Shown here in pieces: positions 36,091-46,500 of a stretch of DNA of 64,000 nt. A program made the translations under genes and the position numbers. The notes beneath the pieces were generated by a model, which was not told the DNA's origin, ran no database searches, and worked only from the letters and a program-made list of their open reading frames with translations. Position 1 is the stretch's first letter. Each line of letters begins with the position of its first letter. The stretch comes from Azospirillum rugosum (GTDB lineage: Bacteria > Pseudomonadota > Alphaproteobacteria > Azospirillales > Azospirillaceae), in NCBI RefSeq assembly GCF_017876155.1, contig NZ_JAGINP010000036.1, positions 19,686 to 83,685 on the forward strand, given 5' to 3'.

Positions 36091-36729
36091 TCAGCCGGGC
36101 GGCGCTGGATTCTGGAGTTCCGCTGCCAGGGTAACGAGGTCGGACAACACGCCGCGCAGAAACGGCCAGGGAAGATCGTCGCCCTCCGGTTCCCGCTCTC
36201 CCCATTGCTCGATGACGGCGAGCTTGGCGATCGCGCCCATCAGCGAGTGGGCCGGCGTCGCGGCGGCGATGCGCAGCAGTTCATCGACGCGGCGGTCGGC
36301 GGCAACCTCCGACCGGATGGCCTCCGTGAGCCCACAGGCAGCGGCTTCGGCGTTCCAACGGGCACGCGCCGCCCCCAGAGCGCGTTTCAGGCGGCGGCGT
36401 TGCGCCAATGTCGCCGGGGCCGTGCCCAGCACCCGGTCGATCTGGCGCGGATCCGTTGCCCGGACCATCGGCCGTCCAGGATCGTTCATCGGTATCTCGA
36501 CGGCCGGCAAGCCGATGCGGTCGATCAGTTGACGTTCCAGCCGCTGCGACTCACGGCAGAGTCGCTCCGACAGAGGAAAGGCGGCCCGCCATTCCCTCCA
36601 GAGAACGAGGAGAGGCTCCGCGGCATTCCCATCCAGGGCAGCGTCCAGGACCTGGGTCGCCGCGGACAGGGTGGCGCGGCGGCCCGCCTTGCTCGTCCTT
36701 GCTCTTGGCGTGCGTGATTCCCGTGGCAC
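36091..36729 (-). CDS. Conserved hypothetical protein, paralogue B of a divergent HTH module
   Basis: A 212-residue protein paralogous to the one at 34141-34758: AEPLLVLWREWRAAFPLSER, RQIDRVLGTAPATLAQRRRL, VAADRRVDELLRIAAATPAH, LPWPFLRGVLSDLVTLAAEL. Start GTG at 36729 has GGGGAGGAG just upstream. Like its paralogue it is divergent from a small XRE-type gene (36951). No enzymatic motif is visible; the protein is basic in the middle and helix-rich. A DNA-associated or toxin-like role is possible but unsupported. Confidence 0.75.
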   Translation of the reverse strand: MPRESRTPRARTSKAGRRATLSAATQVLDAALDGNAAEPLLVLWREWRAAFPLSERLCRESQRLERQLIDRIGLPAVEIPMNDPGRPMVRATDPRQIDRVLGTAPATLAQRRRLKRALGAARARWNAEAAACGLTEAIRSEVAADRRVDELLRIAAATPAHSLMGAIAKLAVIEQWGEREPEGDDLPWPFLRGVLSDLVTLAAELQNPAPPG

Positions 36730-36862
36730 GGTCGCTCCTCCCCATTCCGGCTGGGTCAGCCAGTGTCGCTTCGGCGCCCGACTCGCACAAAGGCTCGGGC
36801 CTGCCGGCCAGGGCACCCGCGGCATGCCTAAGCGAAGCAAAGCTTCCGACATCTCCATTCAA

Positions 36863-36897
36863 GTGCGTATTTTGCGCACCTATGCGTATTACACGCA
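36863..36897 (+). promoter_or_regulatory. Paired operator boxes upstream of the second HTH module gene
   Basis: Two palindromic boxes with 7-bp spacers: GTGCG TATTTTG CGCAC (36863-36879) and TGCG TATTACA CGCA (36883-36897). Their centres are 19 bp apart, about two helical turns. A third partial GCGTATTTTTCG follows. They lie 54-88 bp before the XRE start and look like sites for that repressor. Confidence 0.6.
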
Positions 36898-36950
36898 AGC
36901 GTATTTTTCGTTTCCTTGCGCTTTCTGCGCACCCGCTTACCATCCGGCAC

Positions 36951-37220
36951 ATGAACCTGACGCCCGCCCAATGCCGCGCCGCCCGCGGTCTGGTGAACAT
37001 GACCCAGCAGCAACTTGCCGAGGCGAGCGGCGTGAGCTTGCGCACCATCACGCATTTCGAGAAAGGTGGACGCACACCCATACCGGCCATTCTGCGGGCG
37101 CTGAAGGACACGCTCGAGACGGCTGGCGTTATCTTCATCCCCAGCAATGGCGAAGGTGTCGGCGTCCGCCTCCGCAAAGGCGCCGAGCCGCCGGCGGGGC
37201 TGAACCATAGTGGGAATTGA
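36951..37220 (+). CDS. XRE-type HTH protein of the second divergent module
   Basis: An 89-residue protein: MNLTPAQCRAARGLVNMTQQ, QLAEASGVSLRTITHFEKGG, then ETAGVIFIPSNGEGVGVRL. It is homologous to the HTH protein at 34829 and more distantly to the one at 30401. It carries the same HTH plus a short conserved tail, and is divergent from a paralogue of the same 200-residue protein. Confidence 0.82.
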   Translation: MNLTPAQCRAARGLVNMTQQQLAEASGVSLRTITHFEKGGRTPIPAILRALKDTLETAGVIFIPSNGEGVGVRLRKGAEPPAGLNHSGN

Positions 37221-37357
37221 GGCGCACCAAACGCGCGCCCATTCCCGCCGTCACCCCGCCGGACCTACCGGCCGGTCGGATCGCCCCGGTCGCCACCGGT
37301 GCCATTGCCCACACGGACCACGTCCTGAGGCATAATCCGGCAGTTCGTTTTCACAGG

Positions 37358-37379
37358 CCGCCGGTTTCCCGTAAATCCA
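37358..37379 (+). repeat. Dispersed repeat copy 2 (core CCGTAAATCC)
   Basis: GCCGCCGGTTTCCCGTAAAT then CC, followed by ATCATTCCGGGTATCCGGAT. It resembles copy 1 (27822) and, in its downstream part, inverted copy 3 (47315). It sits in the 281-bp gap before the large helicase gene. Confidence 0.6.
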
Positions 37380-37501
37380 TCATTCCGGGTATCCGGATCG
37401 CCGCCGAAAAGACAAAGCGGAAAAACGTCGTTGTGGTTGTGCATCCGCACGCTGTAGAAGTTTTCGCGACGGTTGCATCGCCTTTGAAGTGAACTTCCTC
37501 C

Positions 37502-40500
37502 TTGCTGTCCCAAGCTCTCGACGCGCTCCTCAGGAAACGGCAATCCCGCGCCCCGCTGTCCGATGCGAGCGTGGACACCTATCTGGCAAAGACGCTGTTC
37601 ATCGACGTCGAAGCCGACCGTGGCGGGCGCCTGAATGCGGTCGGTGCGGTGCTGGACGACCGGATCTTCCGATGGGAGAAGCGTGGTTCCAGGTCCTTCG
37701 CCTCCGCTGGACTGGACGGATTCGTCCGCGGCGCCGAGCGCATCGCCGGCCACAACATCCTGGCGCACGACCTGCCGATCTTGCGCGACGCGTTGCCGGG
37801 ACTGGCCGCATGGACGTTGCCGGTGGTGGACACACTGGTGCTCTCACCGCTGGCCTTCCCGGCCAACCCCTATCACCGGCTGATCAAGGGCTACAAGCTC
37901 GAGAAGGATGCGGTGAACGATCCGGTCGCCGACGCCCGGCTGTGCCGGGCGGTGCTGCGCGACGAGATCGATGCCTTTGTCCGCTTGGTGCGGCAGACGC
38001 CGGACGCTGCCGCGTTCCACCGCTTCGCGCTGTCTGGCCCAGGCCATAGCGGCATGGCCGACCTGTTCGGCCTGTGCGGCGCCCCCCTGCCGCCGACGGC
38101 ATTCGCGGCCTTCACGCTGTGGATGCAGTGCGCGACGGCACGCGTGTGCACGGCCGCGTCCGCCCGCCTCGCTGCGGCCGAGTTGGAACCGTCCGTGGCG
38201 CGCCTCGCCTTCGCCCACGCGCTGGCGTGGCTCGGCGTGGCAGGCGGCGCCTCGGTTTTGCCCGCCTGGGTGCGCCATCAGCACCCGGCGGTCAGGGCGC
38301 TGCTGCACAACCTGCGCGATACGCCGTGCGATGCCCCCTCGTGCGCGTGGTGCCGCACCGCCTTCAGCGCGACGCATTGGCTGCGGGAGACCTTCGGGTT
38401 CGACGTCTTCCGGCCCAAGCCGGCCGCGCCCGACGGCGGGAGCCTGCAACAACGCATCGTCGAGGCCGGCCTCGCCGGGCGGCCGGCGCTGGCGGTGCTG
38501 CCCACCGGCGGCGGCAAGTCGCTGTGCTTCCAGGTGCCGGCCCTGGCCCGCCACCAGCGCACCGGGGCGTTGACCGTGGTGGTGTCGCCGCTGCAGGCGC
38601 TGATGAAGGACCAGGTGGACAATTTCCGCAGCAAGACCGGCCGGCCAGCGGCGGCGGCCGCGCTCTACGGAGCGCTCACCCTGCCGGAGCGGGGCGCGGT
38701 GATGGACCGCGTGCGTCAGGGCGACGTCGCGCTCCTCTATGTGTCCCCCGAACAGCTGCGCAACCCGTCGGTCGTCCGCACCATCGAGCAGCGGGAGATC
38801 GGCGCCTGGGTGTTCGACGAGGCGCACTGCCTGTCCAAGTGGGGCCACGATTTCCGCCCCGACTATCTCTACACCGCACGTTTCATCGCCGAACTGGCCG
38901 AACGCCAGGGCACGCCGCCGCCGCCCGTCACCTGCCTGACCGCCACCGCCAAGCACGAGGTCGTCGAGGAGATCCGCAGCCATATCCGTGACCGGCTCGG
39001 GCAGGAACTCGACCTGTACGCCGGGGGCGCCGAGCGCTCCAACCTGACCTTCACCGTCGAGAGCATCACGCCGGCGGAGAAGGTCGAGCGCATCGCCGCC
39101 CTGCTCGAGCAGCATGTCCGGCAGGGCGGAGCGTCGGCCTGCGCCGTGGTCTATGCCGCCACCCGGCGCGGCACCCAAGACCTGCGGGATGCGCTGGCCG
39201 GATACGGCTGGCCGGCCGCCGCCTTCCATGCCGGGATGAAGGCCGCCGACAAGGCGGAGGTCCTGGCCGGCTTCATCGGCGGCTCCATCCCCGTGGTGTG
39301 CGCCACCAACGCCTTCGGCATGGGCATCGACAAGGACAGCGTGCGGCTGGTGGTGCACGCCGATGTGCCCGGCTCCCTGGAAGCGTACACGCAGGAGGCC
39401 GGACGCGCGGGACGGGACGGGCTGCCGGCGACCTGCGTGCTGCTGTTCGATCCCGACGATCTGGAGGACCAGTTTCGCCTCGCCGCCCGGTCGGAGCTGC
39501 GGCGGCGCGACATCGGCCAGATCCTGCGGGGCGTGCGGCGGCTGTCGCAGCGGCTGGGGAAGGACGAGGTGGTGGCCACCGCGGGCGAACTGGTGGCCGA
39601 TCCGGAACTCGACCTCGGCTTCGCGGCCGACGATTCGGACGCCGACACCAAGGTGAAGACGGCGCTGTCCTGGCTGGAGCGCGCCGGGCTGGTCATCCGG
39701 TCCGAGAACCGGACCTCCGTCATCACCGCGCGGCCCAAGCCGCTGTCGCTGGAGCAGGCGCGCACCGCCATCGGGCGTCTGGGTCTGCCCGCGGCGACGG
39801 TGGCGCAGTGGATGGCCATCTTCCGCACGCTGGTGGCGGTCGCCGCCGATCCCAGCGAAGAGCACCCGCTGACCGTCGACACGCTGGCCGCTCTCGATCC
39901 CCTGGCGGCCGACACCGCCGGCCCGCCGCAGGAGGCGACCGCCAAGGTGCTGACGGTGCTGACCGCGATGGCCGGCCACGGCCTGATCGAGAGCGGGACC
40001 GTGCTGACCGCACAGGTGCGGCCGTCGGGCGTCAACGCCTCGCGCCGTGTCCTGGCCCAGTTCTCCGCGGCGGCCCGCACCCTGCTGGCGACGCTGCGGG
40101 AGGAGGCGCCGGATGGGGAGGAGCTGTGCCTGTCGCTGACGGCGGCCACCCAGCGGCTGCGCGACCGCGGCTGTGCCGAGTGCCAGCCCGAAGTGGTTCT
40201 GCGGCTGCTGAAAACGCTGTCCGACACCAACCGTCAGGGCAGCGCGCGCCTGCGTCTCGCCACGGTGGCACGCTGGCGGTACAGCCTGAAGCTGTCGGGA
40301 ACGTGGCAGGGCCTGGAGGATAGCCTGCGCCGGCAGGAAGCGGTCGCCTCACTGGTGCTCGACCGTCTGCTGGCGACCGGCCGGGCCGCGGACGGCGCGG
40401 GCAAGACGGTGGTGCCCTTCGCCATCGAGGAGTTGGCCCAGGCGGTGACCGGTGACCTGACGCTGGCCACCGAGGTGTCCGATCCGGTCGCCGCGGTCCA

Positions 40501-42739
40501 GGCGGCCCTGCTGATGCTGCACGACTGGAAGGTGATCCTGCTGCAAGGTGGCCTGTCGGTGTTCCGCCAGGGTCTGAGCTTGCGGCTGCCGGAGGCGGCG
40601 CGGGGGCGACGCTACACCAACGACGACCATGAACCGCTGGCCCGCCATTACGCCGGCCGCACCTTCCAGATCCACGCCATGGGCGAATACGCCCGTCTGG
40701 GGCTCACCAGCCCCGAACGGGCGGCGGCCTTCGCCGCCGATTACTTCGCCCTGCCGGAGGACCGGCTGCTCGCCCGCCACTTTCCGGGCCGGCGCGCCGA
40801 ACTGGCCCGCCCGGTGTCGGCGGACAGCTACGCCCGCATCGTCACCGACCTCGCCAATCCGGCGCAGCAGGCGATCGTGACCGCCCCGGTCGGGCGCAAC
40901 CTGCTGGTCCTGGCCGGGCCGGGGTCGGGGAAGACCCGCGTCATCGTCCACCGCTGCGCCTACCTGCTGCGGGTGCTGCGGGTGCCGGCGCAGGCGATCC
41001 TGGTGCTGTGCTACAACCACGCGGCCGCCCTGTCGATCCGCCGGCGGCTGCGCGCCCTGATCGGCGACGAGGCCGGGTGGATCGACGCCTACACCTATCA
41101 CGCGCTGGCCATGCGTCTGGTCGGGGCGAGCATTGCCGAGCGCCTGGAGCACCGGCCGGACAGCGCGCCCGCCGATCCCTTCTCCGGGGTGATCGGCGAT
41201 GCCACGGCACTTCTGCGCGGGGAAAGCGCCTTTCCGGGCCTCGACGCCGAGGACGTGCGGGAGCGGCTGCTGGCGCGCTACCGCTACATCCTGATCGACG
41301 AATACCAGGACATCGACGAGGAGCAGTACGACCTCGTCTCCGCCATCGCCGGCCGCCAGGAGAAGGACGCCGAAGCGCGGATCGCGCTGATGGCCGTCGG
41401 GGACGACGACCAGGCGGTGTACGGCTTCCGCCACGCCGACGTCGCGTTCATCCGCCGGTATCAGGCCGACTACGCGGCGGAGGTTCACCATCTGGTGGAG
41501 AACTACCGCTCCACCGCCGCCGTGATCGCCGCGTCGAACACGTTGATCCGGCACAACACCGACCGGATGAAGACCGAGCACCCCATCCGCATCGACCGGG
41601 CGCGGGCCGAGGCCCCGGCGGGCGAACCCGTGCGGGTCCTGGAGGTGGGGACCATCGCGCATCAGATCGGTACGGCGCTGGACGTCATCGAGCGGCGGCG
41701 GGCTCGACATTCCGGCACGTCGTGGAGCGACTTCGCCGTGCTGGCGCGTCAACGCCACGTTCTGGCGCCGTTCCACGCGTTGTGCGACCACGCCGGCATT
41801 CCCTGCGATCCCGCCTACGACACCACGTCCGACCGGTTTCCTCTGCACCGGCTGCGCGAGGTGGTGACCTTCCTCGACCGACTGAAGCGGGCGACCGCAC
41901 GGGTCGACGGGGCATGGCTGCAGGCGCAGTTGGCCGCCCTGCGCCAGGAGATGGGCGCCTCGCCCTGGTGGACGCTGGTGGAGCAACTGCTCGGCGGCTG
42001 GGCGACGACGAGCGCCGGGCGGGCGGCGGAACCGGAAGCGGTGCGCGAGGCCCTGTATGAAGGGCTGTCCCAGCTGCGCCGCGAACGCTCGACCGGCGCC
42101 GGCATCCACATCGGGACGCTGCACGGCGCAAAGGGGCTGGAGTTCCGGCACGTCATCCTCCTCGACGGGGGATGGGACGGACGGTCATCGGACAGGGCTC
42201 CCGCGGAAAGCAACGAGGAGGAGCGACGGCTGTTCTACGTCGGCATGACGCGGGCGCGTGAGACGTTGTGTCTGATGCGCCGTGCGGATGTGAGGAATCC
42301 GCATCTGCCGCTGCTCGACGGCGTCGGCCGCGTTGCTTGCGCCGACACCGGGCGCGCCGACCACGGAGTGCTCCGCCGCCAGCGCACCGTGCTCGGGCTC
42401 GGCGACCTGCACATCGACTTTGCCGGCCGCCAGCCGGCAACGGCGCCCGTTCACCGGGTGATGGCGGCCCTGCGGCCGGGCGACGCGGTGACCTTGCGGG
42501 CGGCACGCTCGCCGACGGACCGGGTGTCGGTGCTGAGCGCTGACGGCACGGTGATTGCGCGTCTTTCGGAAGCGGCCAGCCGGCACTGGTCCTATCTGAT
42601 CTCCGCGGTTGAGCAGGTCCGTATGCATGCCGTGGTTCGCCGGCATCGGAAGGACTGCACAGAGGCTTGGCGGGGCCAGCTCAAGACTGAAAGCTGGGAG
42701 CTCCCGGTGATTGAAGTTTGGACGCATTCTGTCCGTTAA
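37502..42739 (+). CDS. Giant fusion: DEDD exonuclease + RecQ-type helicase + UvrD-type helicase
   Basis: A 1745-residue cytoplasmic DNA-processing protein. Residues ~30-155 form a DEDD 3'-5' exonuclease (FIDVEAD with D35/E37; GHNILAHD with D90; NDPVADARLC with D144). A C-x4-C-x2-C cluster follows at 276-284. Residues ~320-680 form a RecQ helicase (Walker A LPTGGGKS at 333-340, DEAH at 439-442, motif VI YTQEAGRAGRDG). From about 1125 a UvrD/PcrA helicase follows (LAGPGSGKTR near 1137, LIDEYQDIDEEQYD near 1264, GTLHGAKGLEF near 1538, VGMTRARETL). Start TTG at 37502 is uncertain; a stop at 37490 limits it. It converges on a methyltransferase operon, suggesting genome defence or repair. Confidence 0.9.
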   Translation: MLSQALDALLRKRQSRAPLSDASVDTYLAKTLFIDVEADRGGRLNAVGAVLDDRIFRWEKRGSRSFASAGLDGFVRGAERIAGHNILAHDLPILRDALPGLAAWTLPVVDTLVLSPLAFPANPYHRLIKGYKLEKDAVNDPVADARLCRAVLRDEIDAFVRLVRQTPDAAAFHRFALSGPGHSGMADLFGLCGAPLPPTAFAAFTLWMQCATARVCTAASARLAAAELEPSVARLAFAHALAWLGVAGGASVLPAWVRHQHPAVRALLHNLRDTPCDAPSCAWCRTAFSATHWLRETFGFDVFRPKPAAPDGGSLQQRIVEAGLAGRPALAVLPTGGGKSLCFQVPALARHQRTGALTVVVSPLQALMKDQVDNFRSKTGRPAAAAALYGALTLPERGAVMDRVRQGDVALLYVSPEQLRNPSVVRTIEQREIGAWVFDEAHCLSKWGHDFRPDYLYTARFIAELAERQGTPPPPVTCLTATAKHEVVEEIRSHIRDRLGQELDLYAGGAERSNLTFTVESITPAEKVERIAALLEQHVRQGGASACAVVYAATRRGTQDLRDALAGYGWPAAAFHAGMKAADKAEVLAGFIGGSIPVVCATNAFGMGIDKDSVRLVVHADVPGSLEAYTQEAGRAGRDGLPATCVLLFDPDDLEDQFRLAARSELRRRDIGQILRGVRRLSQRLGKDEVVATAGELVADPELDLGFAADDSDADTKVKTALSWLERAGLVIRSENRTSVITARPKPLSLEQARTAIGRLGLPAATVAQWMAIFRTLVAVAADPSEEHPLTVDTLAALDPLAADTAGPPQEATAKVLTVLTAMAGHGLIESGTVLTAQVRPSGVNASRRVLAQFSAAARTLLATLREEAPDGEELCLSLTAATQRLRDRGCAECQPEVVLRLLKTLSDTNRQGSARLRLATVARWRYSLKLSGTWQGLEDSLRRQEAVASLVLDRLLATGRAADGAGKTVVPFAIEELAQAVTGDLTLATEVSDPVAAVQAALLMLHDWKVILLQGGLSVFRQGLSLRLPEAARGRRYTNDDHEPLARHYAGRTFQIHAMGEYARLGLTSPERAAAFAADYFALPEDRLLARHFPGRRAELARPVSADSYARIVTDLANPAQQAIVTAPVGRNLLVLAGPGSGKTRVIVHRCAYLLRVLRVPAQAILVLCYNHAAALSIRRRLRALIGDEAGWIDAYTYHALAMRLVGASIAERLEHRPDSAPADPFSGVIGDATALLRGESAFPGLDAEDVRERLLARYRYILIDEYQDIDEEQYDLVSAIAGRQEKDAEARIALMAVGDDDQAVYGFRHADVAFIRRYQADYAAEVHHLVENYRSTAAVIAASNTLIRHNTDRMKTEHPIRIDRARAEAPAGEPVRVLEVGTIAHQIGTALDVIERRRARHSGTSWSDFAVLARQRHVLAPFHALCDHAGIPCDPAYDTTSDRFPLHRLREVVTFLDRLKRATARVDGAWLQAQLAALRQEMGASPWWTLVEQLLGGWATTSAGRAAEPEAVREALYEGLSQLRRERSTGAGIHIGTLHGAKGLEFRHVILLDGGWDGRSSDRAPAESNEEERRLFYVGMTRARETLCLMRRADVRNPHLPLLDGVGRVACADTGRADHGVLRRQRTVLGLGDLHIDFAGRQPATAPVHRVMAALRPGDAVTLRAARSPTDRVSVLSADGTVIARLSEAASRHWSYLISAVEQVRMHAVVRRHRKDCTEAWRGQLKTESWELPVIEVWTHSVR

Positions 42740-42845
42740 CATCGCTTTGCAGGAACGCCCTCATTTCTGGCATCCAGATCGGTGATCTTCCGCGATGCGC
42801 CAAAATCGGCCATTCAGGACGGCCACAGCGATCACGTAAGCTGCC

Positions 42846-43541
42846 CTAGGCGAAATCGAGAACTGAGTGCAGCACCGTAACCGGCTCAAGTTCAAGCGCG
42901 GTGCGCGGGTGATCGGAGACGAGAGCCGACCGGCCACGCGCCACCTGAATATGGCCGCTGCGGGTTGCCGAGGCCCCCGATGACAGAGAAGTGGCAAGCG
43001 CTGGAATCCACGTCGAGGGCTGCGTATAGGCGTAACCCAGCATCCCGGCCGCGAACTCACGCGAGTAAGGTGGAGACCTGTCGAGAAAGCACCCGATGCC
43101 ATCGGCGGCCATATAGCGGCCGGCAATGTCCGCAGCAGCGCGAAGTGGTTTTGCCTCCACGACAAATTCGGCGGCGAACCCGGCTTCAAACTTCTTCTCA
43201 AAGCGAAAGTCCGCCTTGGATTTGCGGATACCATGACGCTCATCTCCGGGCGTCGGACTTTCGTAGCTGACTTGGATACGATCGCGATTGCTATCGATCG
43301 GCGCTTCGTTCCGCAGCCGACGCATCCGATCGCCGAGGCCTGAGGTTATCTCCGGCTCGGTCGGGACGGGCTTCACGCAGCCTCCCAAGAACGAGTTCCA
43401 TTCCGAAGCCTCACGCAAGAGTGCATGCCCGTCGTCGATTAAATCCAGCGCGTCGGCGATGAAATCCGCCCAGAGGTCGGCCTCCTGCGGTGTCAGACCA
43501 CGGTCGACCAGCCATTCTTCCAGGGAGATCGTGGCCGTCAT
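42846..43541 (-). CDS. PD-(D/E)XK nuclease-like protein of the methyltransferase operon
   Basis: A 231-residue protein. The N-terminal half is acidic and helical (MTATISLEEWLVDRGLTPQE). Residues 111-131 fit a PD-(D/E)XK core: KADFRF gives D111 and FVVEAK gives E129-x-K131, followed by a helix (AADIAGRYMAADGIG). The assignment rests on this motif and on place. It overlaps the methyltransferase stop in ATGA and ends the operon, facing the giant helicase gene 106 bp away. It could be the restriction partner; function is not proven. Confidence 0.55.
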   Translation of the reverse strand: MTATISLEEWLVDRGLTPQEADLWADFIADALDLIDDGHALLREASEWNSFLGGCVKPVPTEPEITSGLGDRMRRLRNEAPIDSNRDRIQVSYESPTPGDERHGIRKSKADFRFEKKFEAGFAAEFVVEAKPLRAAADIAGRYMAADGIGCFLDRSPPYSREFAAGMLGYAYTQPSTWIPALATSLSSGASATRSGHIQVARGRSALVSDHPRTALELEPVTVLHSVLDFA

Positions 43542-46500
43542 ACCGCCTCTTTGCTGTTATAGCCCGACATCGCCGCAGCCGTGACAAGATCTGCGTCCGC
43601 AAAGGCTCGATCCAGCGTCCAGTGCATGCGCTCGCGTGGCTTGAGCAGAACGCTTGCCATCATCTGGCGCGAATGCCAGAGGTAGCGGCTTTGCGTCAGC
43701 GTGCTGGCGCCTTGTGTGGCGTAGGCTTCAGCGGCGGCGCGGGCGAGTTGGTCCGAGTAACCCCCTGCCGTGGTAGCTTTGCCTTTATATTCCACAACTG
43801 CGGCCAAGAGGTCATCTGCAACCGGAACCGCGCTCACTGCGTAGCGCTGGCGCCCGGCATCCAGCTCGTGCAGCATGACGGCGAGATAGGCATTGATCTC
43901 GTTTGTGTCGCTGGGTCGCATCGCGTCGGTCGGCGTCCCACCATCGGTAAAAGCCTCTCGGAACGTCGTGAATTCCTCTACGAGATCACGGTAGAGCGGT
44001 GGGAGGCCCAATCGCTCGCACACGAGGACCTCACGCTCTGGATTGGTGAGGTTCAAGAGCGCAGGCCAATCGTTCGCATCCACATCGCCGAAGGGCCAGG
44101 GAAGCTCGAGAACGGCGGATAGCTCCGTGTTGGCCCGGTCAATGGTCATCCGCCGGCTGTTGACGAAGCATAGATATCGGAACATCCGGGTCGACATGTA
44201 CCGCGCGAGGGCTTCGAGGAACATGCGGTGCCGCGCTGGCAGCGGCGCTCCGGCAAATTTGGGGAAGCATCCGACAATAAAGAAGCTGGTCGCGACACAC
44301 TGTTCGACGAACTGTGCCGTCTCGCAGCTCCTCGGCATGAGCACGACATTGCCCATCAGGAACGGAAGCGAGTGCGGGTGGGCCTTTCCCAGTTCGGAAG
44401 ACGGTAGCGGGACGGCGCTGGTATCCGGCACCAAGGAGCGGTCCAGCCCTAATTGGCGTCGCCAGAAAGTTGGTTGTCGCGGATCGCTGCTGAGCACAAA
44501 ACGCTTGTCGAGATTCTGATCGACCTCGATCTTAAATTGCAGGCCGATCGCCTGATCGAGGTGCCGTAGCGAGCGCAGCCGGCCGGAAACGATCTGACGA
44601 TCAAGCTTGGTCAAGACCCGGCGATCGACGGGCGAGCAGGTGAAGAGCCGCCGCCAGCCGGCGTCGCTCAGCCCGACGACGTCCTGCCAGAGCACTTGCG
44701 TCCAGTCGTGGAGAAGGGTCCAGAGCCGTCCACTCCGACTGGCCGGTTGGGTCGAGCGGACGGGACGATAGAGCCAGAACCGATGGCCTGACTGGGGAAC
44801 AGCCTTGCGCAGCAGAATCACGGCGGTCGCTTGGCGCGCGCCGCGCTTGGACTTGCTCTCCACGGCTCCGGCCGTTCGCGCCGCCGAGCGACGAAACAGA
44901 ACATAGCGAAGATGGGCAAGATCGGCGATGCCGATCAACTCAGAGTTGTTTCGCAGAGCCTGTGTGAACTTGTCCGAATAGACGTTGACCAAGCTCTTCT
45001 GCGGGAGTAGGAAGCCGAGCACGCCATCTTCACCGAGGTGGTCATGATAAGCCTTCCACAGGAATAGCTCGGCCGCCTGCTTGTCACCAATCGGCGCGCG
45101 TGATCGTTTCAGATAGTCCTCGGCTTCAGGGCTGCGTAGGTTCTTCAATTGGACCCACGGCGGGTTGCCGACGACCACATCACAGCGGATTCCCTCGGAA
45201 GCGTCCGAGAAGAAGTCTCCAGCCCTAATGTTGGCTTTGCGATCGGAATCACCCTTCAGCATCGGCGGGAATAGCCGTGGACGGCCGACGAGGACAGGCC
45301 AGCGCGTATAGTCCGCCGCCTCCTTCGGATCGACATAATCGAGCATCGTCAGGTAGAGGCTGAAGGCGGCCACATGGCATGCGGTTGGGTTCAGCTCGAC
45401 ACCAAAGATGTTGTCGGTCATCAACCTGTGGAGGTCGTCGAGTGGTAGGCGCGTCTCGCCGCTGGGTAGCGAGGCCTCCACGATCCGCCGGTATGCACCA
45501 ACGAGAAACACTCCCGATCCGGTGGCTGGATCAAGTACACGCGTCGCCGAATCCAGAGCCGTTTGGTCTTCCAGACGATCCAGCGTGTAATCCGCTAGAA
45601 ACGGGGGGGTGTAGAATGCCCCGTAGCGCTTGCCTGCCTCCTTATCCTCGTTTCTGAGGAACATCTCGTAGATCGCAGAAAGCGTCTCGGTGCGAATGGT
45701 AGCAAAATCGTAGTCAAGGAAGCTGAGCTGCAAGACATCCTGGGAGCCCAACTCCGCGCGATGCCGCAAAACCCGCCGCAGTAAATTCAGATGCGTGGCA
45801 TCATAGGCATCAGCATAGGCTGATGGCATCGGGAAGATGCTGCCATTGAAGATCTCATCGAGGCGCCGAAACAACATCTTGGTATCTTCTAGCGACCAAT
45901 CGTGGTTTTCATCCAGACTGATCCCCGTCAGTTTCCAGTCTGCAAGGCGCTCCTTGGTGATGAAGCGCCGATCGACGAGAAAATAGAAGTAGAGGAGCCG
46001 GGCAATGAGTGCGTTGATTACCGGCGGCTCGATTGCCCGACGCGATGGTGTCGCGTTTGAGAATGCGATCGATAGGTTCGCGAGCGATCGCAATAGCCGT
46101 TCATCGACGAACTCGTCGGCCGTGCGAGCCTCGTCACGCCATGCGAGAGAGCTTCGTAGCGTCTTGGCGAGCAGCGGCTTCAGCGCTGGGTGCTGAACGA
46201 GCCCATCCGGATCATTTGAAGCCACAAGAGGGATCTCGAAGGCATGTCGAGCCCAGTCCGTGGAGGAGAATGCAAAGCCCTGGCAAATCCATACGTGGTC
46301 AGCGGATACAGCAAGCAGATAAGGAGCAAGACCTTGGCTCCAGACGCTGCGATGCACCTGCTGGGCCTGCTCAGAATTCGCGACTTCAGCAATATATACG
46401 AGGGGTGTAAATCGTGCGCGGTCTGGGCCAAGCAGCGCGCCTTCCCGCCCTGTCCAGAGGCCGAATGCGGCCCGCACGTGCATGAGTTGCGCCGCGAGCC

